DNA from: a candidate division TA06 bacterium
GTDB lineage: Bacteria; Hydrothermota; DG-26; E44-bin18
Assembly (NCBI GenBank): GCA_004376575.1
Contig: SOJN01000078.1
Coordinates: 1-49,944, forward strand
DNA length: 49,944 nt
Reading direction: 5' to 3'
Both the position numbers and the translations under genes were made by a program. Each line of letters begins with the position of its first letter. Positions within the stretch are counted from its first letter, which is position 1. The notes under the pieces were generated by a model. The model was not told where the DNA came from. It worked only from the letters and a program-made list of their open reading frames with translations, and ran no database searches. Below are positions 39,337-49,944 of the stretch, in pieces.

Positions 39337-39340
<4 letters not shown>
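38408..39340 (-). CDS. fmt: Methionyl-tRNA formyltransferase
   Basis: A 310-residue enzyme adding a formyl group from 10-formyltetrahydrofolate to Met-tRNA-fMet. The formyltransferase domain shows MRLVYFGTSEFAEEPLRRLL, QPDRPKGRGRKL (the tRNA-contacting loop), the catalytic region FNIHPSLLPLYRGAAPINWA and an Asp in FDAGEIMMQD. A C-terminal OB-fold follows (about 205-305). Its ATG overlaps the yajC stop (39337-39340). Its tRNA substrate is encoded at 13669. Confidence 0.96.
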
Positions 39341-41415
<2,075 letters not shown>

Positions 41416-41419
<4 letters not shown>

Positions 41420-42042
41420 TAGGAAGCTTCCTCCAACTCCTTCGCTTTTCTTCTTAGCTCGCGCATTTCCCTCATCGCTTCAGTGTTGGCAAGAGCACCT
41501 ACCCCGATCAATGTCACAATCCCTGCAAGAAGAGTGAGCCAGTTCTGTGGATAGACGATATAAACAAGCCCTACGAAGAATACCATTGCTGTGATCAAGA
41601 CCGCCAGTGAACGGGGCGCCACCTTCTGTATATAGAAGTGAAGGGCAATAGCAATAAGAAAAAGCTTGGGCGTAAGATAGAGCAGAACTGCTCCAGAGGT
41701 GGCCAGACCCTTTCCCCCTTTGAACAAGAGGAATATCGACCAGCAGTGACCCACAACAGCCGCCGATCCCACCAGTGCAACCCAGTAGCCGGAAAGCCCA
41801 AGCCACCTTTCAGAAACGATCATGGCAGCAACACCCTTGCCCGTGTCAAAGAGCCAGGTGAGCAGACCGGGAGTTGCTCCCACCTCTCTGAAAACGTTGG
41901 CAGCACCCGGGTTCTTTGTTCCCACTCTCCTTATGTCCACATTCTTGAGCAGTCTGGAGAAGACGACTGCAAATGGTACGGAACCGAGAAGGTAGCCCAC
42001 AAAGGCTCCCACTACGATCTTCTGCCAACCCAGGAGTTCCAT
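41416..42042 (-). CDS. plsY: Acyl-phosphate:glycerol-3-phosphate acyltransferase
   Basis: A 208-residue membrane enzyme that adds the first acyl chain to glycerol 3-phosphate, starting phospholipid synthesis. PlsY signatures: GYLLGSVPFAVVFSRLL, RRVGTKNPGAANVFREVGAT with the conserved Gly-Ser/Asn-rich loop, VGHCWSIFLLFKGGKGLATS and five-plus membrane helices. The C terminus has a charged tail (REMRELRRKAKELEEASY). It is 12 bases after queA and overlaps the lipid kinase gene. Confidence 0.94.
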
Positions 42043-42054
42043 CTTCGCTGCACC

Positions 42055-43062
42055 CTACTTTATTAACATTGCATCGCCATACGAATAGAACCTGTATCCC
42101 TTGCCAATTGCCTCCATATAAGTACTCTTCAATCGCTCCAGGCCTGCAAATGCTGCGGCCAGCACAAACGTGGTGGATCTGGGTAGATGGAAGTTGGTAA
42201 CCAGGGAGTCCACTATCCTGAACTGATAAGGCGGGTAGATGTAGAGCTGAGCTTCACCCGTTCCTGCCTTTACTTCCCCTGATGCCCCGGAGTCTTCAAG
42301 GGCTCTCGCCACAGACGTACCCACTGCGATAGTATGCCCTTTGGCAGAGTTTATCTTCTCTGCTGCCTCTTGTGATATCTCGTAGTACTCGCTCTCCATA
42401 TCATGCTTTGAGACATCTTCCACTTTCATCGGTCTGAAAGTTCCTAGTCCAATATGAAGGGTTATGAAAACTACTTCGGCCTTGTCTCTTATCGAGGACA
42501 GAATTGCATTTGTGAAATGTAGACTGGCCGTGGGCGCAGCCACGGAGCCATCCTTCCGAGCGAAAATTGTCTGGTACCTTTCCCTGTCCATCTCCTCCGG
42601 TTCCCTTTCAATATAGGGCGGCAGAGGCACGCTACCAGCAGAATGCATCAGACTCTTCACATCACCACCGAACCTGAGGACTCTTTTGCCGGAGCTGAGC
42701 ACTGAGCAGACTTCACACGCTCCATATCCATCGAAGATTATCCGCGTCCCCTCCTTCGCCTTTTTCCCTGGTTTTACGAGTGCCTCCCAGACATCTTTCT
42801 CACGCTCCCTTAAAAGGAGAACCTCAACTTTTCCTCCCGTTTCTTCGCGGGTTCCAAACAATCTGGCCGGAATAACCCTGGTTTCATTCAGAACGATCAC
42901 GTCCCCGGGCTCTATGTAGTCAATGATGTGCTCAAAGACAGTGTGCGTAGTGATTCCTTTTTTTCTATCAAGAACCAGAAGCCTCGCCTGCCCCCTTTCC
43001 TTGGGAGGATACTGGGCAATGAAGCCCTCAGGAAGCGTATAGTCAAACTGGTCTATGTTCAT
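42055..43062 (-). CDS. queA: S-adenosylmethionine:tRNA ribosyltransferase-isomerase
   Basis: A 335-residue enzyme forming epoxyqueuosine from preQ1-modified tRNA using the ribosyl part of SAM. Signatures: FDYTLPEGFIAQYPPKERGQ, GDVIVLNETRVIPARLFG, KVEVLLLRE, APTASLHFTNAILSSI, TLHIGLGTFRPMKVEDV and TNFHLPRSTTFVLAAAFAG. ATG at 43062 fits the family start; the frame is open 20 codons further upstream but that part is not conserved. It works after Tgt, encoded at 39663. Confidence 0.96.
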   Translation of the reverse strand: MNIDQFDYTLPEGFIAQYPPKERGQARLLVLDRKKGITTHTVFEHIIDYIEPGDVIVLNETRVIPARLFGTREETGGKVEVLLLREREKDVWEALVKPGKKAKEGTRIIFDGYGACEVCSVLSSGKRVLRFGGDVKSLMHSAGSVPLPPYIEREPEEMDRERYQTIFARKDGSVAAPTASLHFTNAILSSIRDKAEVVFITLHIGLGTFRPMKVEDVSKHDMESEYYEISQEAAEKINSAKGHTIAVGTSVARALEDSGASGEVKAGTGEAQLYIYPPYQFRIVDSLVTNFHLPRSTTFVLAAAFAGLERLKSTYMEAIGKGYRFYSYGDAMLIK

Positions 43063-43412
43063 TTCTTCTGCCTCTGTCCCAAAAGGGCGGCCGTAATCCA
43101 TCATCATATGTGCAGTGGCCAAACCTCACTTGTTGTTTTCGCCGCCGTCACATTCAGATTGCTTCGTCGCTAACACTCCTCGCAATGACAAGCCGGCTAT
43201 GTCATTGCGAGCCCTGCCTCTCCTGCCTGCCCGGGCCGTTTCACGGCCTCCCGAGCCGAGTCGAGGGGAGGGTATCCGAAGGGAGTGGAACGAAGGGCGT
43301 AGCAATCTGGGTCTTGGGAGAGTTCGGCAGTTTGTTCATTTTGTTTCTTTTGGCGTTACTATCTATGTTCCCATGATACAGCGTATTCAACACTCCCAGA
43401 ACGTCGCGTGAT
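43063..43412. repeat. Spacer with a double attgcgag palindrome array
   Basis: No gene is seen. From 43148 to 43309 the order is cagattgcttcgtcgc, ctcgcaatgac, gtcattgcgagccctgcc, then a GC-rich ccgagccgagtcgagggg part and gaagggcgtagcaatctggg. The halves pair in both directions, a composite (BIME-like) arrangement. The single palindrome recurs at 12812 and partly at 7328 and 10530. Confidence 0.65.
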
Positions 43413-43646
43413 TCATTTTCGAAAAAAGAGATTTAAGACGACGGTCAGAACAAATGACACAAGCAACATTGTTACAATGGGAAAGTAAATTGTGAAGTTC
43501 CGCCTATGGATGAATATGTCGCCCGGAACTCTCCAGGTGAAACCGAACCTGGCCGAGACCAGCATTAGGAGCCCCACCACGGCGAGAACGAGACCGCTCA
43601 CGATGAAGAACTTGCCTATGGCTGTCAACGGATTGAAGATGGCCAA
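43413..43646 (-). CDS. DUF2905 family membrane protein
   Basis: A 77-residue protein with two membrane helices joined by the family signature RVPGDIFIHRRNFTIYFPIV. DUF2905 proteins are widespread, often near ruv and queA genes as here, and have no known function. Length is typical of the family. Confidence 0.88.
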   Translation of the reverse strand: MAIFNPLTAIGKFFIVSGLVLAVVGLLMLVSARFGFTWRVPGDIFIHRRNFTIYFPIVTMLLVSFVLTVVLNLFFRK

Positions 43647-43684
43647 CTCCCTTTTTCATAAGAAATCACACTAACGATCTTATT

Positions 43685-43942
43685 TCAGGAATTCTGCTCT
43701 CCCTCTGGACTTGATAGAAACGCCTTCACTATCTCGTCCGCCTCCTCAAAGTCATCGCCCCTCACCAACACCTCACCCCAGTTAGGCTTCATCATCATCC
43801 CTATGCTATCGTACATGGCCACTTGATGTGATTTAATGAGCGCATCTATCCCTTCATTTTCCAGAAGTGACTTTATCGTATTCGCCATAAACTCGTCCGG
43901 AGCTTTGTACACTACCTTGAGGTCGCTCTTACTTTCTCTCAT
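43685..43942 (-). CDS. DUF2007 family protein
   Basis: An 85-residue soluble protein. The DUF2007 (putative signal-transducing) pattern is visible: LKVVYKAPDEFMANTIKSLL, ENEGIDALIKSHQVA, GEVLVRGDDFEEADEIVKAF. The fold resembles a small ferredoxin-like domain; function unknown. It lies 13 bases after ruvB and is probably in the same transcript. Confidence 0.85.
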   Translation of the reverse strand: MRESKSDLKVVYKAPDEFMANTIKSLLENEGIDALIKSHQVAMYDSIGMMMKPNWGEVLVRGDDFEEADEIVKAFLSSPEGEQNS

Positions 43943-43955
43943 CTCTGTCCCACTC

Positions 43956-44969
43956 TCAGAGAAGCCTCTTTTGCTCTCTTCTTGTTATCCCAAAATGCTT
44001 GTAAGCCAACTCCGTCGCTTCTCTGCCCCTGGATGTTCTCTTAAGATACCCTTGAAGAATCAAGAATGGCTCGAAAACCTCCTCTATCGTGTCCGGCTCT
44101 TCACCTACGGCTACCGAAACTGTACCCAAACCTACAGGTCCACCATCGAACTTCTCAATTATTGTCCTCAGAATTCTTTTGTCCATCTCATCAAAACCCA
44201 TTTCATCGACATCCAGGGCCTCCAGGGATTCCATGGCTATTTTTAGGTCGATCTTTCCTCCACACTTCACCTGGGCGAAGTCTCTCACCCTCCTCAGAAG
44301 TCTGTTTGCCACCCTGGGAGTACCCCTTGATCTCTTCGCAATCTCAAGGGCTGCGGACTCTTCTATTTCAGTAGCGAGTATACTTGCTGAGCGAATTGCG
44401 ATTTTGTGGAGATCATCCGGCGGATAGAAATCCAATCTGGAGACGACGCCGAACCTTGACCTGAGCGGCGAGGTAAGAAGTCCTGCTCGTGTTGTCGCGC
44501 CAATCATAGTAAAAGAATTCAGGGTCAGTCTGACGGAGCGTGCTCCAGCACCCTTGTCCAACATTATGTCAATATTAAAATCTTCCATCGCAGGATACAG
44601 ATACTCTTCAACTGTCTTGTTCATTCTGTGAACTTCGTCTATGAACAGAACCTCCCTTGGCTGGAGCTTGGTAAGTATCCCGGCCAGGTCTGCGGGCCTC
44701 TCGAGAACAGGTCCCGTGATAGTTTTTATCTCCACCCCCAGTTCTCGCGCCACTATGTGCGCAAGAGTGGTTTTACCCAAACCTGGAGGTCCGTAGAACA
44801 ATATGTGGTCGAGTGCATCTCCCCTCTGTTTTGCGGCCTCAATGAAAACCTTCAGGTTTTCTTTAAGCTTGTTCTGCCCCACGAATTCATCAAGGGTTCT
44901 GGGCCTCAGGGTTCTATCGAACTCCGCTTCGCCTACCATTTCTTGAGGGATAGTTATTCTTTCACTCAT
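43956..44969 (-). CDS. ruvB: Holliday junction helicase RuvB
   Basis: A 337-residue AAA+ motor of branch migration. Motifs: [19 protein letters not shown], Walker [18 protein letters not shown], Walker [16 protein letters not shown], sensor [19 protein letters not shown] with the arginine finger, and the C-terminal winged helix ([20 protein letters not shown], then ELAYKHFGI). Length is normal. ATG overlaps the ruvA stop (44966-44969). Confidence 0.98.
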   Translation of the reverse strand: MSERITIPQEMVGEAEFDRTLRPRTLDEFVGQNKLKENLKVFIEAAKQRGDALDHILFYGPPGLGKTTLAHIVARELGVEIKTITGPVLERPADLAGILTKLQPREVLFIDEVHRMNKTVEEYLYPAMEDFNIDIMLDKGAGARSVRLTLNSFTMIGATTRAGLLTSPLRSRFGVVSRLDFYPPDDLHKIAIRSASILATEIEESAALEIAKRSRGTPRVANRLLRRVRDFAQVKCGGKIDLKIAMESLEALDVDEMGFDEMDKRILRTIIEKFDGGPVGLGTVSVAVGEEPDTIEEVFEPFLILQGYLKRTSRGREATELAYKHFGITRREQKRLL

Positions 44970-45544
44970 GAGAACCTCTTCAATGCTTCTCTCACCATCT
45001 CCTCAACAGGAATGTCACTCCCTCTTTCATTCAGCACTTTCTGAAGAGCATCCCGTCCTTCACTCTCCCTCAATCCGAGGGATTTCAGTGCTCTGAGCGC
45101 ATCATTACAAGGCCCAAGCATCTCCTCAGCTTCCCTGCCCTCCTCTGCAAACTTGTCCTTCAGTTCAACTATTAACCTCTCCGCAGTCTTTCTGCCTATG
45201 CCCTTGATGCTTGATATGAACATCTTGTCACCGGAAAGAACCGCCTTCCTCAACTCGCCAGGCCTCGCGCCGGAAAGCACTGATATCGCCGTCCTACCAC
45301 CTATCCCGGATACCGAGGTGAGCAACAGAAACAGGTTCTTTTCATCACTGCTGCCGAATCCAAAAAGCTCCATCCTGTCATCTTTGACTGAGAGGTGGGT
45401 GAAGAGTTTCGTGGTTGTCCCCAGTTCCCCAAGCGACTCATAGGTAGAAACCGGTATGCGCACACTGTAGCCCACACCCCTTATATCTATCACTGCGCTA
45501 GTGGGGTTCTTCTCGACCAGTTTACCCTCAAGATATGAAATCAT
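44966..45544 (-). CDS. ruvA: Holliday junction-binding protein RuvA
   Basis: A 192-residue protein that binds four-way junctions and loads RuvB. Domain I is an OB fold ([35 protein letters not shown]), domain II holds two helix-hairpin-helix motifs ([38 protein letters not shown]), and domain III is the RuvB-binding tail ([20 protein letters not shown]). Start and length match the family. Confidence 0.97.
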   Translation of the reverse strand: MISYLEGKLVEKNPTSAVIDIRGVGYSVRIPVSTYESLGELGTTTKLFTHLSVKDDRMELFGFGSSDEKNLFLLLTSVSGIGGRTAISVLSGARPGELRKAVLSGDKMFISSIKGIGRKTAERLIVELKDKFAEEGREAEEMLGPCNDALRALKSLGLRESEGRDALQKVLNERGSDIPVEEMVREALKRFS

Positions 45545-45617
45545 AAGAAATCTCTCAGCAAGTTGCCGTCAGCTACCAATCGGTAAGGAAGATATACACT
45601 CCACGCCGTAATCACCT

Positions 45618-46115
45618 TCACCCGACTGTCTCCTGCGTATGAAGACAGCACAGAGCCACAGCCAGCGCGTCCGAGATATCGGTGGATTCTGGTAGATCTT
45701 CCACACCTAGCTGAGCCTTCACCATGTACCTCACCTGCTCCTTGGAGCTACTTCCTCTGCCCCCCACTGCACTTTTAATACGCCGCGGCGAGAACTCCAC
45801 AACTTCTACACCAGAACTTTCCGCAGCAAGTAAGACCACACCCCTCGCGTGGCCCAGCAGTATGGTTGATTTGGCATTCTTGCCATAGAATACCGTTTCG
45901 CAAGCCAGGGTATCTGGCCTGTACTTCCTTATTATCTCCTGCAGTGAACTGTGGATGAACATAAGACGGGATGAAAGCGGGTCATTCTTTGAAGTGGCAA
46001 AACTCCCAAATCCCTTGACAAGGATGTTCTTTCCGTCGCTTTCTAGAACTCCATATCCAACGGATGTCAGGCCTGGATCAACACCAAGGACAGTCATGCT
46101 ACGCTTCGCTTCCAC
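45618..46115 (-). CDS. ruvC: Holliday junction resolvase RuvC
   Basis: A 165-residue endonuclease resolving Holliday junctions. Acidic active-site residues are present: VLGVDPGLTSVGYGV (Asp), LACETVFYGKNAKSTILLGH (Glu), and DISDALAVALC (two Asp), with PRRIKSAVGGRGSSSKEQVR. Length is normal. It lies 40 bases after yebC and 73 before ruvA, the usual yebC-ruvC-ruvA-ruvB order. Confidence 0.97.
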   Translation of the reverse strand: MEAKRSMTVLGVDPGLTSVGYGVLESDGKNILVKGFGSFATSKNDPLSSRLMFIHSSLQEIIRKYRPDTLACETVFYGKNAKSTILLGHARGVVLLAAESSGVEVVEFSPRRIKSAVGGRGSSSKEQVRYMVKAQLGVEDLPESTDISDALAVALCCLHTQETVG

Positions 46116-46155
46116 CTACTATCTCTATTTCGAGACAGTCGAAACTTCCACCCCA

Positions 46156-46905
46156 CTACCCGGCCAGGCTGACCATCACCTCCTCAGGAATGTCAAAGTT
46201 GGCGTAAACGTCCTGAACATCATCAAGTTCTTCTATTGCCTCAATCAGTCTTAGCATCTGCTCAGCCTTCTTGCCGGTCAATTTCACAGTACTCTGAGGA
46301 ACCTTTGTCCTCTCTGCACTTGTGTATTCTATTTTCTTATTCTCGAGCGACTTTTTCACCTGCTCGAAATTTGTCAGATCTGTCACAATCTCATAGGTAT
46401 TTGCGTCAGAGCCTACATCGTCGGCCCCCGCTTCCAGAGCAACAGACAGAAGAGTGTCCTCGTCAACTTTGGATTTGTCTATCATTATCACGCCTTTCAG
46501 CGAAAAGATCCATGAAACACACCCGGCAGAGCCCAGGCTGCCACCGTGCTTGCTGAAGGCTTTCCGCACGTCTGCTGTTGTTCTGTTCCTGTTATCGGTC
46601 ATGCAGTCTACAAGCATCGCCGTTCCACCCGGCCCGTACCCCTCGTAGCTCACCTCCTCATAGGACACACCGGGAAGTTCGCCCGTCCCCCTTTTGATTG
46701 CCCTCTCCACATTCTGGGCTGGCATGTTGGCTGCCTTGGCCATGGCTATGGCTGTCCTCAGTCTGCGATTGCCTTCAGGATCTCCGCCACCTTCTCTGGC
46801 CGCAACCGTTATCTCCTTGATCAGTTTGCTGAATATTTTGCCGCGCTGCGCATCTGCCTTTCCTTTCTTCCTCTTTATTGTTGACCATTTGGAATGTCCG
46901 GACAT
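46156..46905 (-). CDS. YebC/PmpR family regulatory or translation factor
   Basis: A 249-residue member of the YebC/PmpR/TACO1 family. Signatures: [98 protein letters not shown]. Members are reported as transcription regulators or as factors easing translation of difficult sequences. ATG follows an aaggagg SD. A promoter candidate with an internal palindrome lies at 46940-46968. Confidence 0.95.
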   Translation of the reverse strand: MSGHSKWSTIKRKKGKADAQRGKIFSKLIKEITVAAREGGGDPEGNRRLRTAIAMAKAANMPAQNVERAIKRGTGELPGVSYEEVSYEGYGPGGTAMLVDCMTDNRNRTTADVRKAFSKHGGSLGSAGCVSWIFSLKGVIMIDKSKVDEDTLLSVALEAGADDVGSDANTYEIVTDLTNFEQVKKSLENKKIEYTSAERTKVPQSTVKLTGKKAEQMLRLIEAIEELDDVQDVYANFDIPEEVMVSLAG

Positions 46906-46939
46906 TTATACCTCCTTGCGCCATCGACGCTGCACATCT

Positions 46940-46968
46940 AAAATATCAGATATTACGCGCAAGTTCAA
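46940..46968 (-). promoter_or_regulatory. Promoter candidate for the yebC-ruvCAB operon with palindromic spacer
   Basis: On the minus strand, TTGAAC (46963-46968), 17 bases and TATTTT (46940-46945). The spacer holds the palindrome aatatctgatatt (about 46942-46955), which overlaps the -10 element and could bind a repressor. No LexA-type box was recognised. Confidence 0.5.
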
Positions 46969-47030
46969 GGGCATTTTGAAAGCCCTGGGGCAGGGCCATG
47001 CCTTGAGAATTCGCAGAAATCGGGCGTCCG

Positions 47031-47513
47031 TCAGTGTGTGGCCATCACCTCATCAGGTGGGGTTGCGACTGTAGTGTGACCACTGTCCCAGACAACGAAG
47101 ATTCTTCCGTAGACTGTCATGCCCGGAGTCACCTGAGTTGCTCCAGAGATGAAGCCACCGAATTCAAGGTTAATCTGTTCACCAGGAAGGAGGTTATTCT
47201 CAACGGGACTATTGGGAGAAGGATCAAGCTCCATGCTTCCAAGGTCCTTCTCCTCATCATCAAAAACCGTGTATATGGTGGCACTGACAGCTTTCACATT
47301 CTTGACTATGGCCTTGCCGCTATTTGTAACCTTTATTTTGAAGACTGTGTGGAATGAGGGGCCCTCCTTCGGAATGACTGGCATCAGATTAAGCCAGTAG
47401 TATCCAGATGGTTCAATTGATAAATCGACCTGCGTCTCGGTCTTCATCTCTTTTTTCGAGCAGCCCAGTGCCAGTATGCTGACAGTAAGCAGAGCAGAGA
47501 GCAGATATCTCAT
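47031..47513 (-). CDS. Lipoprotein with FxLYD-like beta domain
   Basis: A 160-residue lipoprotein: signal peptide MRYLLSALLTVSILALGC with a clear lipobox (LALGC). The mature part is a single beta-sandwich region (HTVFKIKVTNSGKAIVKNVK, VSATIYTVFDDEEKDLGSME, LLPGEQINLEFGGFISGA) resembling FxLYD/DUF-type domains that follow the pattern of a binding protein. The ATG overlaps the stop of the EF-G-like gene by four bases (47510-47513), an unusual partner for a translation-type GTPase. Function unknown. Confidence 0.75.
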   Translation of the reverse strand: MRYLLSALLTVSILALGCSKKEMKTETQVDLSIEPSGYYWLNLMPVIPKEGPSFHTVFKIKVTNSGKAIVKNVKAVSATIYTVFDDEEKDLGSMELDPSPNSPVENNLLPGEQINLEFGGFISGATQVTPGMTVYGRIFVVWDSGHTTVATPPDEVMATH

Positions 47514-49576
47514 TTCTCCTGCTCCTTTTCCTTCGCTGTCTCGCTGATTATTCGCTCGGCGATCTCCCTGGGTACTTCCTCATAATGGCTGAACGTCTGG
47601 GAAAATGTCCCTCTACCCTGAGTCATGGACCTCAACTGAGAAGAATACCTGTACATCTCGGCTTGAGGAACCGCAGCCTTTATCTTCTGTAGTGTGCCCT
47701 CGGATTCCATACCCTGTATCTTGCCCCTCCTTGAGTTCAAATCCCCCATAACGTCTCCCATGTACTCCTCAGGGATGACCACCTCAACAGCAGATATCGG
47801 CTCAAGCAGGTAAGAATCGGCAGTTTCCTGTCCTTTCTTAAAAGCGAGTGAGCCCGCAATCTTGAAGGCAATGTCAGATGAGTCAACCGAGTGGTAGGAT
47901 CCATCATACGCAGTGGCCTTTAGATCAACGGTAGGATAACCTGCTATCACTCCTTTCTGCATCGCTCCCCTTATCCCCTTCTCAACCGATGGGATGTATT
48001 TCGATGGGATTGATCCACCCACAACGCCATTGACAAACTCGAAGCCTGATCCACGCTTGAGCGGTTCGAACCTAACCCACACATCACCATATTGGCCTCT
48101 GCCGCCTGACTGCTTTTTGTACTTGCCTTGAACTTCAACCTTCCTGCGGACCGTTTCCCTGTAGGGAATCCTTGGCTTTACCAGTTCCATATCCACCCCG
48201 AACTTTCTCCTCAGTCTGCTCACAACAACCTCGAGGTGGAGTTCCCCCAATCCATATATCAATGTCTGTTTCAGTTCGGCGTCATACTTCACAGAGAAAG
48301 TGGGATCTTCCTCAGCAATCCTGGCCAAGCCCGAAGACACCCTGTCTTCATCTCCCTTAGTTCTGGGAACAATCGCTATTGAGGCAGCGGGCCTGGGGAA
48401 ATCTATGCCTTCCAGCACAATTGGATTTCCTTTATCAGCCAGAGTATCCCCGGTCCGGGTGTTCTTCAGTTTAACTAAGGCACCGATGTTCCCTGCCTTT
48501 ATCTCCTTCACCTCTATTCGTTCCTTCCCTTTGAAAAGGAAAATCTGACTGATCTTCTCAGCGGAGCCCTTGGTGGAGTTGATTACCTCCCTGCCGGATG
48601 AAAGCACACCGGAGTACACTCTCACCAGATTCAGCTCACCGACATGCGGCTCCACCAGGGTCTTGAAAACGAGTGCTGAGAGTGGTGCATCCGGACTGTT
48701 CTCCCTGGTTGCACTCTTATCCTTACCAGTGATCGGCGGCCTATCTTTGGGTGATGGTAGATACTTTGATATTCCATCCAGAAGTCGATCAACTCCAGCC
48801 CTAGAGAAAGCATCTCCGCAGAGGACAGGAAACAGCTTGCCGCTTGTAACCCCTGCCTTTAGACCCGTTATTACCTCTTCGCGCGAGAGCCCTTTATCGA
48901 GGTATTTCTCTGTCAGACTGTCTTCAGTTTCTGCGACCGACTCAACCATCTTCTCCTTGAAGCTCTCAAAAGATTCTTTCATGTCATCTGGAATTTCCGA
49001 CTCGGTCATCTTCCCATTCTCGTAGGTTATCGCCTTTTCCTCAATTAGATCGACCACTCCCTTGAAGGAAGAACCTGATCCAATAGGTATCTGGAGTGGA
49101 AGTACACTCGTCCCGAACCTTTCGATAATCTTCTCCAGGATTTCGCGGAAGTTCACATTCTCCTTTGTCATTTTGTTCACAAAAAGAATCCGGGGCAGGT
49201 TCATCTTGTCCGCTTCCTGCCATGCCATTTCTGTCCCCACTTCGAGCCCTGATGCCACATCTATGACTATTATGCAGGAATCTGCCACCCGCATGCCGGC
49301 TATCCTCTCGCCCATGAAGTCGGCATAACCAGGCGTGTCAATGAGATTAAGGAATTTGTCCTTCCAGTTGAAATGGGCAAGTGAAAGATTTATTGAACAC
49401 TTTCTGTCAATCTCGTCCTGATCATAATCCATTATGGAATTACCTGCATCCACCTTGCCCAGTCTAGTTGTGGCTTTGGCGTCGTAGAGCATCGCCTCAG
49501 CAAGAGTCGTCTTCCCGGAGCCGCCGTGTGAGGCCAGGCATATGTTCCTTATCTTCTCAATATTGTAGTCCTTCAA
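47510..49576 (-). CDS. EF-G-like translational GTPase (non-canonical)
   Basis: A 688-residue protein with all EF-G domains: GTPase (1-275), OB-fold II (~300-390), III, IV (~475-600, GRGQYGDVWVRFEPL) and V (EPISAVEVVIPEEYMGDVMG). The G motifs deviate: G1 is SHGGSGKTTL instead of AHIDAGKTT, G3 is DTPGYADF (the catalytic His of DTPGH is Tyr) and G4 is NKMT where NKxD is usual. This is the EF-G-like (FusA2) branch, not the main translocase. The start is TTG at 49576 with an aaggagg SD 9 bases upstream. Its role may be at stalled or special ribosomes; unproven. Confidence 0.9.
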   Translation of the reverse strand: MKDYNIEKIRNICLASHGGSGKTTLAEAMLYDAKATTRLGKVDAGNSIMDYDQDEIDRKCSINLSLAHFNWKDKFLNLIDTPGYADFMGERIAGMRVADSCIIVIDVASGLEVGTEMAWQEADKMNLPRILFVNKMTKENVNFREILEKIIERFGTSVLPLQIPIGSGSSFKGVVDLIEEKAITYENGKMTESEIPDDMKESFESFKEKMVESVAETEDSLTEKYLDKGLSREEVITGLKAGVTSGKLFPVLCGDAFSRAGVDRLLDGISKYLPSPKDRPPITGKDKSATRENSPDAPLSALVFKTLVEPHVGELNLVRVYSGVLSSGREVINSTKGSAEKISQIFLFKGKERIEVKEIKAGNIGALVKLKNTRTGDTLADKGNPIVLEGIDFPRPAASIAIVPRTKGDEDRVSSGLARIAEEDPTFSVKYDAELKQTLIYGLGELHLEVVVSRLRRKFGVDMELVKPRIPYRETVRRKVEVQGKYKKQSGGRGQYGDVWVRFEPLKRGSGFEFVNGVVGGSIPSKYIPSVEKGIRGAMQKGVIAGYPTVDLKATAYDGSYHSVDSSDIAFKIAGSLAFKKGQETADSYLLEPISAVEVVIPEEYMGDVMGDLNSRRGKIQGMESEGTLQKIKAAVPQAEMYRYSSQLRSMTQGRGTFSQTFSHYEEVPREIAERIISETAKEKEQEK

Positions 49577-49944
49577 GTCCCAAAACCTCCTTCATTTCTG
49601 TATTTTTGCACTCGCGTCGCGAATTGTTTATGTTAGCCAACGAGCCCCCGTATGTCAAGACCAATAACAGAGCTATCAGCTCTGACTGGAAACACGAAAT
49701 TCCCCACCACACCGCACGACCACGCCCGAAATTACGAAATTGCGAAATTCCTCTCCACCCCTCGCCCGGGCAGAACGAGCAGGGCAATTTCGAAGGTGTG
49801 GGGAAGGGCGGATAGGAATTTCATAATTTCGAAGGGGCGGAGAAAGGGAGCTGGGAATTTCGTAGGTTGGATCCGCGGACAGCCCCCAGTTTTACATGTA
49901 ACAGCGAAGGATAAATAGACACATCACAAGAAAGATTTTGGAAC
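49577..49944. repeat. Spacer with long imperfect ttcgaaatt repeat hairpin
   Basis: No gene is seen. From 49693 to 49865 units such as gaaattccccaccacaccgc, aattacgaaattgcgaaatt, gggcaatttcgaaggtgtgg and taggaatttcataatttcga alternate in both orientations and could pair over more than 100 bases. The family also occurs at 26293 and 38158, and the cgaaattgcgaaatt core at 11838-11857 within the SpoIID gene. Confidence 0.6.

Overview
The window reads as a chromosomal segment of a Gram-negative-type, probably anaerobic bacterium from the FCB superphylum or an allied uncultured lineage (WOR-3, TA06, Eisenbacteria or Latescibacteria-like). The main evidence is a seven-bladed FG-GAP protein carrying a type IX secretion (T9SS) C-terminal sorting domain. 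Supporting evidence is the mix of PASTA-only proteins, an EF-G-like GTPase and intergenic spacers packed with short repeats. This placement is inference; no rRNA gene is present.

Layout. 0.2-5 kb: secreted and envelope genes (FG-GAP/T9SS protein, small secreted protein, alpha/beta hydrolase, anchored hypothetical). 5-12.5 kb: deoC, a membrane site-2-type protease, an M29-like aminopeptidase overlapping a GAF-GGDEF diguanylate cyclase, a SpoIID/LytB lipoprotein and a Mut7-C RNase-type protein, all on the minus strand. 12.7-14.4 kb: ftsB/divIC-like gene with a duplicated 5' end, the initiator tRNA-fMet gene and a TPR protein. 14.8-19.9 kb: an accessory stretch with an SF1 helicase-PLD-zinc ribbon protein, a hicBA toxin-antitoxin pair whose toxin is cut off by a 162-bp inverted-repeat element, an orphan Rhs C-terminal tip with a possible membrane immunity partner, and a tandem operator-like array with no gene behind it. 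Most of it (17.5-19.85 kb) is bracketed by 98-bp direct repeats. 19.8-25 kb: B12-dependent methionine synthase and a homocysteine methyltransferase/MTHFR fusion, one operon. 25.2-26.2 kb: nitroreductase and a truncated paralogue next to a 199-bp inverted-repeat element. 26.5-28.4 kb: an arsenic-methylation-type operon with a near-consensus promoter in which every product carries paired or closely spaced cysteines. 28.4-49.6 kb: a long housekeeping tract on the minus strand (def, aspS, hisS, rpe, two PASTA proteins, rsmB, fmt, yajC, tgt, plsY, queA, ruvBAC, yebC, EF-G-like).

How the parts work together. tRNA-fMet, fmt and def cover initiator formylation and deformylation. tgt and queA are two successive steps of queuosine synthesis and lie close together. 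yajC sits between tgt and fmt as in many bacteria. ruvC-ruvA-ruvB with yebC form the usual Holliday-junction cluster. The fmt-rsmB-PASTA-PASTA-rpe order resembles the common fmt-rsmB-phosphatase-PASTA kinase-rsgA-rpe locus, but with no kinase, phosphatase or rsgA.

The most striking general property is the spacer content. At least eight families of short, often palindromic, dispersed repeats fill nearly every gap, and at several places they have entered genes. They supply the signal peptide of the SpoIID lipoprotein and the last codons of metH, they end hicA, and they sit against truncated 5' copies of ftsB and the nitroreductase gene. The best candidates for undescribed biology are the cysteine-pair arsenic operon, the repeat-associated 5' gene duplications, and the 98-bp-repeat-bounded toxin module.
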